Shown here: positions 33,010-35,711 of the stretch, in pieces | Layout: each line of letters begins with the position of its first letter | Position numbering within the stretch: position 1 is the stretch's first letter | Assembly (NCBI GenBank): GCA_030603385.1 | Contig: JAUVXW010000041.1 | Coordinates: 1-35,711, forward strand | Length of the DNA: 35,711 bases | Direction of reading: 5' to 3' | DNA from: Promethearchaeota archaeon | Lineage (GTDB): Archaea > Asgardarchaeota > Lokiarchaeia > Sigyniarchaeales > SOKP01 | The notes under the pieces: model-generated | Database searches by the model: none | Seen by the model: only the letters and a program-made list of their open reading frames with translations | Told to the model about the DNA's origin: nothing | Translations under genes and position numbers: made by a program

Positions 33010-34158
33010 TTATTTTTTATTTACTAATTGTTTAAGATCTATCTTTTCTGAAATCCAGTATTTATCAAGTATGCTACGTGCTTTTTCTCGCTTTTCTTGA
33101 TGATGTCTCAAAAATTTAACGATTTTTTCTATTAATATAGATTTACATTCACCACATAATCTTTCTCCGTTTAAACATTCGTTTCTTACGCTTAATAACT
33201 CTTCGTTATCTAAAATAAACATCATAAAGAAGTATTTAAACACAGAACATACATCAGGGGTTCCACCTAATTCTTTTTGCTCTTTAGCAGAACCACGACC
33301 ACCTGTAAAGGCATTTCCTACTTTCTTCCTCACTTCCTCTGCTGAATCAGTGGAGAAAATAGCATCTGTTCCATTGGTCGTAGACATTTTGCTTTGTTGC
33401 TTTAATCCAGGTAAGAAAATACACTGTATTGACGCAGGTTTGTAATACCCTAACTTTGGGAGCACATCTCGAGCAATCCGAAAATGTGGATCTTGATCAA
33501 CCGCATGAGGAATCAGACATGGAATGTTTCTTTCTTCAATTAAGCTTTTCAAAATCGCAGGTACCGCTTGCATACTAGTATAGAAGATTTGACCTATGTT
33601 TGAACTTTCAGTCAATCCAAACGTAGCTCGTATCATAGAAAAGGTGATTTTCTTCGCAATTCTTGCGGCATGTCTATAGAGGGTATTAGCTAACTCAATA
33701 TTAGAAAAAATAAAGGTCTTTTTTGGATCAAATCCAACTGCGATGACATCTAAAGCGTTTTCATAAGATAATTGATGAGTCTCCTCCAAAGAAAGATTTT
33801 CTTTAAAGTAAAATTTTTCATCATCCGTCATTTGAAACCATAATTCCACATTAAACGTATCTTGGAGCCACTTTGTAAAGATCCAAGGCATAATATGACC
33901 TATGTGGATATCTCCTGATGGACCTCTGCCAGTATATAAAAAAAATTTATTCCCTTGTTGATATTCATTTAAAATCCAATCTAAATCTCTATGAGCAAAA
34001 AAAATTCTCCTTTGTAGAAACGGATGATTGGAACCTGAAATTTGTTCTATAGTTTTCATGAGATTTGGATCTATTAACTTAATGCCGAATTGCTCTACTA
34101 ATTTCGTGTAATCAACATCACCGCTTACTTCCCAAGGTGTTACTATAAAGTCTTTCAT
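33010..34158 (-). CDS. trpS: Tryptophanyl-tRNA synthetase, archaeal/eukaryotic type
   Basis: 382 residues, class I. The HIGH-like signature is GDIHIGH after YTGRGPS. The following [27 protein letters not shown] is almost the human TrpRS sequence as I recall it ([25 protein letters not shown]). [15 protein letters not shown] and the KMSKS-type loop KMSTT follow, and a C-terminal helical domain contains a CGEC-like pair. The N-terminal WHEP domain of animal enzymes is absent. It charges the tRNA that would read the codon apparently mutated in sepS, but the two loci are 32 kb apart and I infer no link. Isolated gene. Confidence 0.95.
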   Translation of the reverse strand: [382 protein letters not shown]

Positions 34159-34253
34159 TTAACTCATTAATTACTATTTTTTATTTAATTGATTAACCTT
34201 AAATTTTTTTTCTTATTTTGAACTCAATTACTCTCTTTGTTTTCAATTTTGAT

Positions 34254-34352
34254 ACAAGGTTCCAGCTTTTTTAAATTTTGTCCCAAATTTTATGAAAATT
34301 TGAATAGAAAGGTAAATTCAGAGTCTGATTTCGATGAAAATTCCTTTGAAAA
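34254..34352 (+). repeat. Direct repeat copy A, upstream of the nitrilase gene
   Basis: 99 bases starting ACAAGGTTC and ending TTTGAAAA, about 85% identical by eye to copy B at 35322-35420. Contains a perfect hairpin CAAATTTT/AAAATTTG (loop ATG), then GGTAAATTCAGAGTCTGATT, identical in B. An in-frame ATG at 34334 for the nitrilase frame lies within it, but the real start is further on. Confidence 0.85.
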
Positions 34353-34417
34353 ACCAAACTGAAAGTAAAAAGGGATTTTTACATAGTTTTTTAGATAATA
34401 GTGAATTTTTTACTTTT

Positions 34418-35305
34418 ATGATTAAAATTGCCGGTATTCAGATAGCTCCTGTTTTTCTTGATGCACAAAAAACGTGGGAGAAATTGGAAGGATATATTAG
34501 GGAAGCCCAGACCAACGGAAGCGATTTGGTAACATGGGGTGAAACATTAATACCATGTTATCCTCATTGGATATGGCGAGATTTTCCATATAATCACCAG
34601 AGAACAATTTACGGGAAATACTGGGAAGAAGCTATTAAATTAAATGAAAGTCAGATTATTAAAGAAATGAAGGCTTTAGCGAAGGAATTAGGTATAATGA
34701 TGATGGGAGGGATTGCTGAGAAGTTTGGCGGATCAATTTACTGTTGTCTTTTAACAATAAGTAAAGAGGGAGAAATCTTAGGAAGGCATCGTAAGGTCAA
34801 ACCAACATATAGAGAACGCTTAGTTTGGGCTGATGGTGATGGATTGGGGCTCAAAACATATTCTCTAAATGATGTGAAGATTGGAGGTTTAAATTGTTAT
34901 GAAAATTGGCTCCCATTGGCGAGGGCGAGATTACATCTGCAAGAAGAAACATTACATGTTGCTGTGTGGCCTGGAAGTTTGATAGAAACACAAGATATAA
35001 CAAGGTTTATTGCCCTCGAAGGTCGATCTTGGGTGATTTCGATTTCAGGTCTCTACCGTTCTTCTGATGTCTCTAGTTATCTAAATGAGATTCTAAATGA
35101 AGATATCTTTCCTACAAAGGAAATAGTGGTGGGAAATGGGGGTTCGATGGTTGTAAACCCAACAGGAAAGGTTGTTACTGGTCCTCTAGTTGAAGAAGAG
35201 GGAATAATCTATGCAGATATTGATCCTATAGTTGCAATAGAAGAACGCTTTAATTTCGATATTAGCGGTCATTATTCACGCTTTGATATTTTCAACAAAC
35301 CTTAA
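34418..35305 (+). CDS. Nitrilase (aliphatic/cyanide-hydratase-type branch)
   Basis: 295 residues from ATG 34418 (IKIAGIQIAPVFLD); the frame is open with ATG at 34334, but those 28 residues lie partly in a repeat and lack family similarity. The catalytic triad of the nitrilase superfamily is complete: Glu42 (VTWGETLIPCYP), Lys128 (HRKVKPTYRERLVWADGDG) and Cys160 (GGLNCYENWLPLARARL). The KPT-RERLVW and NC-ENWLPLAR context is that of true nitrilases (nitrile to acid and ammonia) rather than amidases or glutamine-dependent NAD synthetases. The 3' part ends SGHYSRFDIF. It stands alone between two direct repeats, which suggests a cassette or a duplication. Confidence 0.9.
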   Translation: MIKIAGIQIAPVFLDAQKTWEKLEGYIREAQTNGSDLVTWGETLIPCYPHWIWRDFPYNHQRTIYGKYWEEAIKLNESQIIKEMKALAKELGIMMMGGIAEKFGGSIYCCLLTISKEGEILGRHRKVKPTYRERLVWADGDGLGLKTYSLNDVKIGGLNCYENWLPLARARLHLQEETLHVAVWPGSLIETQDITRFIALEGRSWVISISGLYRSSDVSSYLNEILNEDIFPTKEIVVGNGGSMVVNPTGKVVTGPLVEEEGIIYADIDPIVAIEERFNFDISGHYSRFDIFNKP

Positions 35306-35321
35306 CCATCACAACCTAGAC

Positions 35322-35420
35322 ACAAGGTTCGATCCTTTTTAAATTTTATCCCAATTTCCTTTGAAATTGGAATGGAAAGGTAAATTCAGAGTCTGATTTC
35401 AATGAAAATTCATTTGAAAA
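35322..35420 (+). repeat. Direct repeat copy B, downstream of the nitrilase gene
   Basis: 99 bases in the same orientation and 1068 bases after copy A. The hairpin arms are CCAATTTC and GAAATTGG with loop CTTT: different bases from copy A but again a perfect stem. Downstream of the repeat is a 27-residue frame (ATG 35402 to TGA) that parallels the short leader frame after copy A. This suggests the repeat once preceded a gene in both places. Confidence 0.85.
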
Positions 35421-35540
35421 CACGAAGTAAAATCAAGAAAGATTCGGAATCGAAAAAGTTTTCTCAAAAAATATTAACTTTATGATTTAAAGTCTTAATT
35501 ATATATTCCTCACACTTTAATATCGTTATTTTTTATAATA

Positions 35541-35550
35541 TTTATATAGC
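35541..35550 (+). promoter_or_regulatory. TATA box of the right-edge HAD gene
   Basis: TTTATATAGC at 35541-35550, about 46 bases before ATG 35596; modest confidence in AT-rich DNA. Confidence 0.4.
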
Positions 35551-35595
35551 TAATTTATAATTTAATAAGGAAAGAATCATCCATATAGAAAGACA

Positions 35596-35711
35596 ATGAT
35601 AAAAGGAGTGTTTTTTGATCTTTATGGAACACTATTGATTTATAATGATTTGGAAAGGTCACAGGAGGACGGGCTTTTAGAAATATACAAATACTTAAGA
35701 AATTTAGGCTT
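35596..35711 (+). CDS. HAD-superfamily hydrolase, partial at right edge
   Basis: Starts ATG 35596 with MIKGVFFDLYGTLLIYND, the HAD motif I (nucleophile Asp8, DLYGTL), then a helix with ERSQEDGLLEIYKYLRNLG. Only 38 residues are in the window, so subfamily and substrate cannot be told. It differs from the HAD gene at 3725-4345, whose motif I is DLGGV. Confidence 0.75.
   Translation, partial: MIKGVFFDLYGTLLIYNDLERSQEDGLLEIYKYLRNLG

Noticed and set aside
34334..34417. N-terminal extension of the nitrilase
   Set aside because: The first codons lie inside the direct repeat and the segment has no similarity to nitrilases, while ATG 34418 begins exactly at the family start.

Overview
The window looks like a piece of an AT-rich (by eye roughly 30% GC) Asgard archaeal chromosome, most like a Lokiarchaeia-type genome. 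The informational genes are archaeal: thermosome, non-discriminating-type AspRS, SepRS, Pth2, TruD, eL38, eL40, Alba and archaeal ThrRS. They are interleaved with families that are common in Asgard archaea and otherwise mostly eukaryotic: a Ras-superfamily GTPase, a longin-domain protein, an RPN11-like JAMM protease, a eukaryote-type TrpRS, a VTT/DedA protein and a possible BRO1-like helical protein. Lineage is inferred from gene content only.

Layout. 1-1532 (minus): translin-family gene followed by sepS, which runs off the left edge and carries an in-frame TAG. 1668-4345 (plus): thrS and a HAD phosphatase with a 4-base overlap. 4372-7627 (minus): small GTPase, HGSNAT-like membrane acyltransferase, and a scar joining a fragment of a second HGSNAT-like gene to the back half of a GT87-like glycosyltransferase. 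7760-9067 (plus): membrane protein and membrane-anchored winged-helix regulator. 9060-10361 (minus): ATP-grasp ligase like MfnD. 10376-11982 (plus): orphan reading frame, then the BRO1-like candidate. 12008-12478 (minus): membrane protein. 12614-15051 (plus): small protein, IscU-like protein lacking a ligand cysteine, alpha/beta hydrolase, PRPP synthetase. 15068-15610 (minus): UPF0200 kinase. 15728-17529 (plus): JAMM protease, Alba, zinc ribbon. 17540-18761 (minus): cyclophilin-like and VTT proteins. 18762-19387: gene-free stretch. 19388-22475 (minus): aspS, map, nucleotidyltransferase. 22566-24050 (plus): orphan DNA methyltransferase. 24053-27882 (minus): eL38, longin protein, NusA-like Zn/KH protein, pth2, truD. 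28075-30146 (plus): eL40 and thermosome. 30282-32725: divergent pair of an unknown protein and a very unusual GIY-YIG nuclease. 33010-34158 (minus): trpS. 34254-35420: nitrilase bracketed by about 99-bp direct repeats. 35596-35711 (plus): start of another HAD gene.

Most of the window is translation and protein quality control: four aminoacyl-tRNA synthetases, methionine aminopeptidase, peptidyl-tRNA hydrolase, a tRNA pseudouridine synthase, two ribosomal proteins and a chaperonin, with trafficking- or ubiquitin-like genes among them. The parts that standard annotation explains least are: the amber codon in sepS at a position I recall as Trp in the family; the repeat around the nitrilase, whose hairpin is kept although its sequence changes; the multi-domain GIY-YIG protein with an acidic tail and YDGI repeats; the IscU-like protein missing a ligand cysteine; and the gene-fusion scar near 7485.
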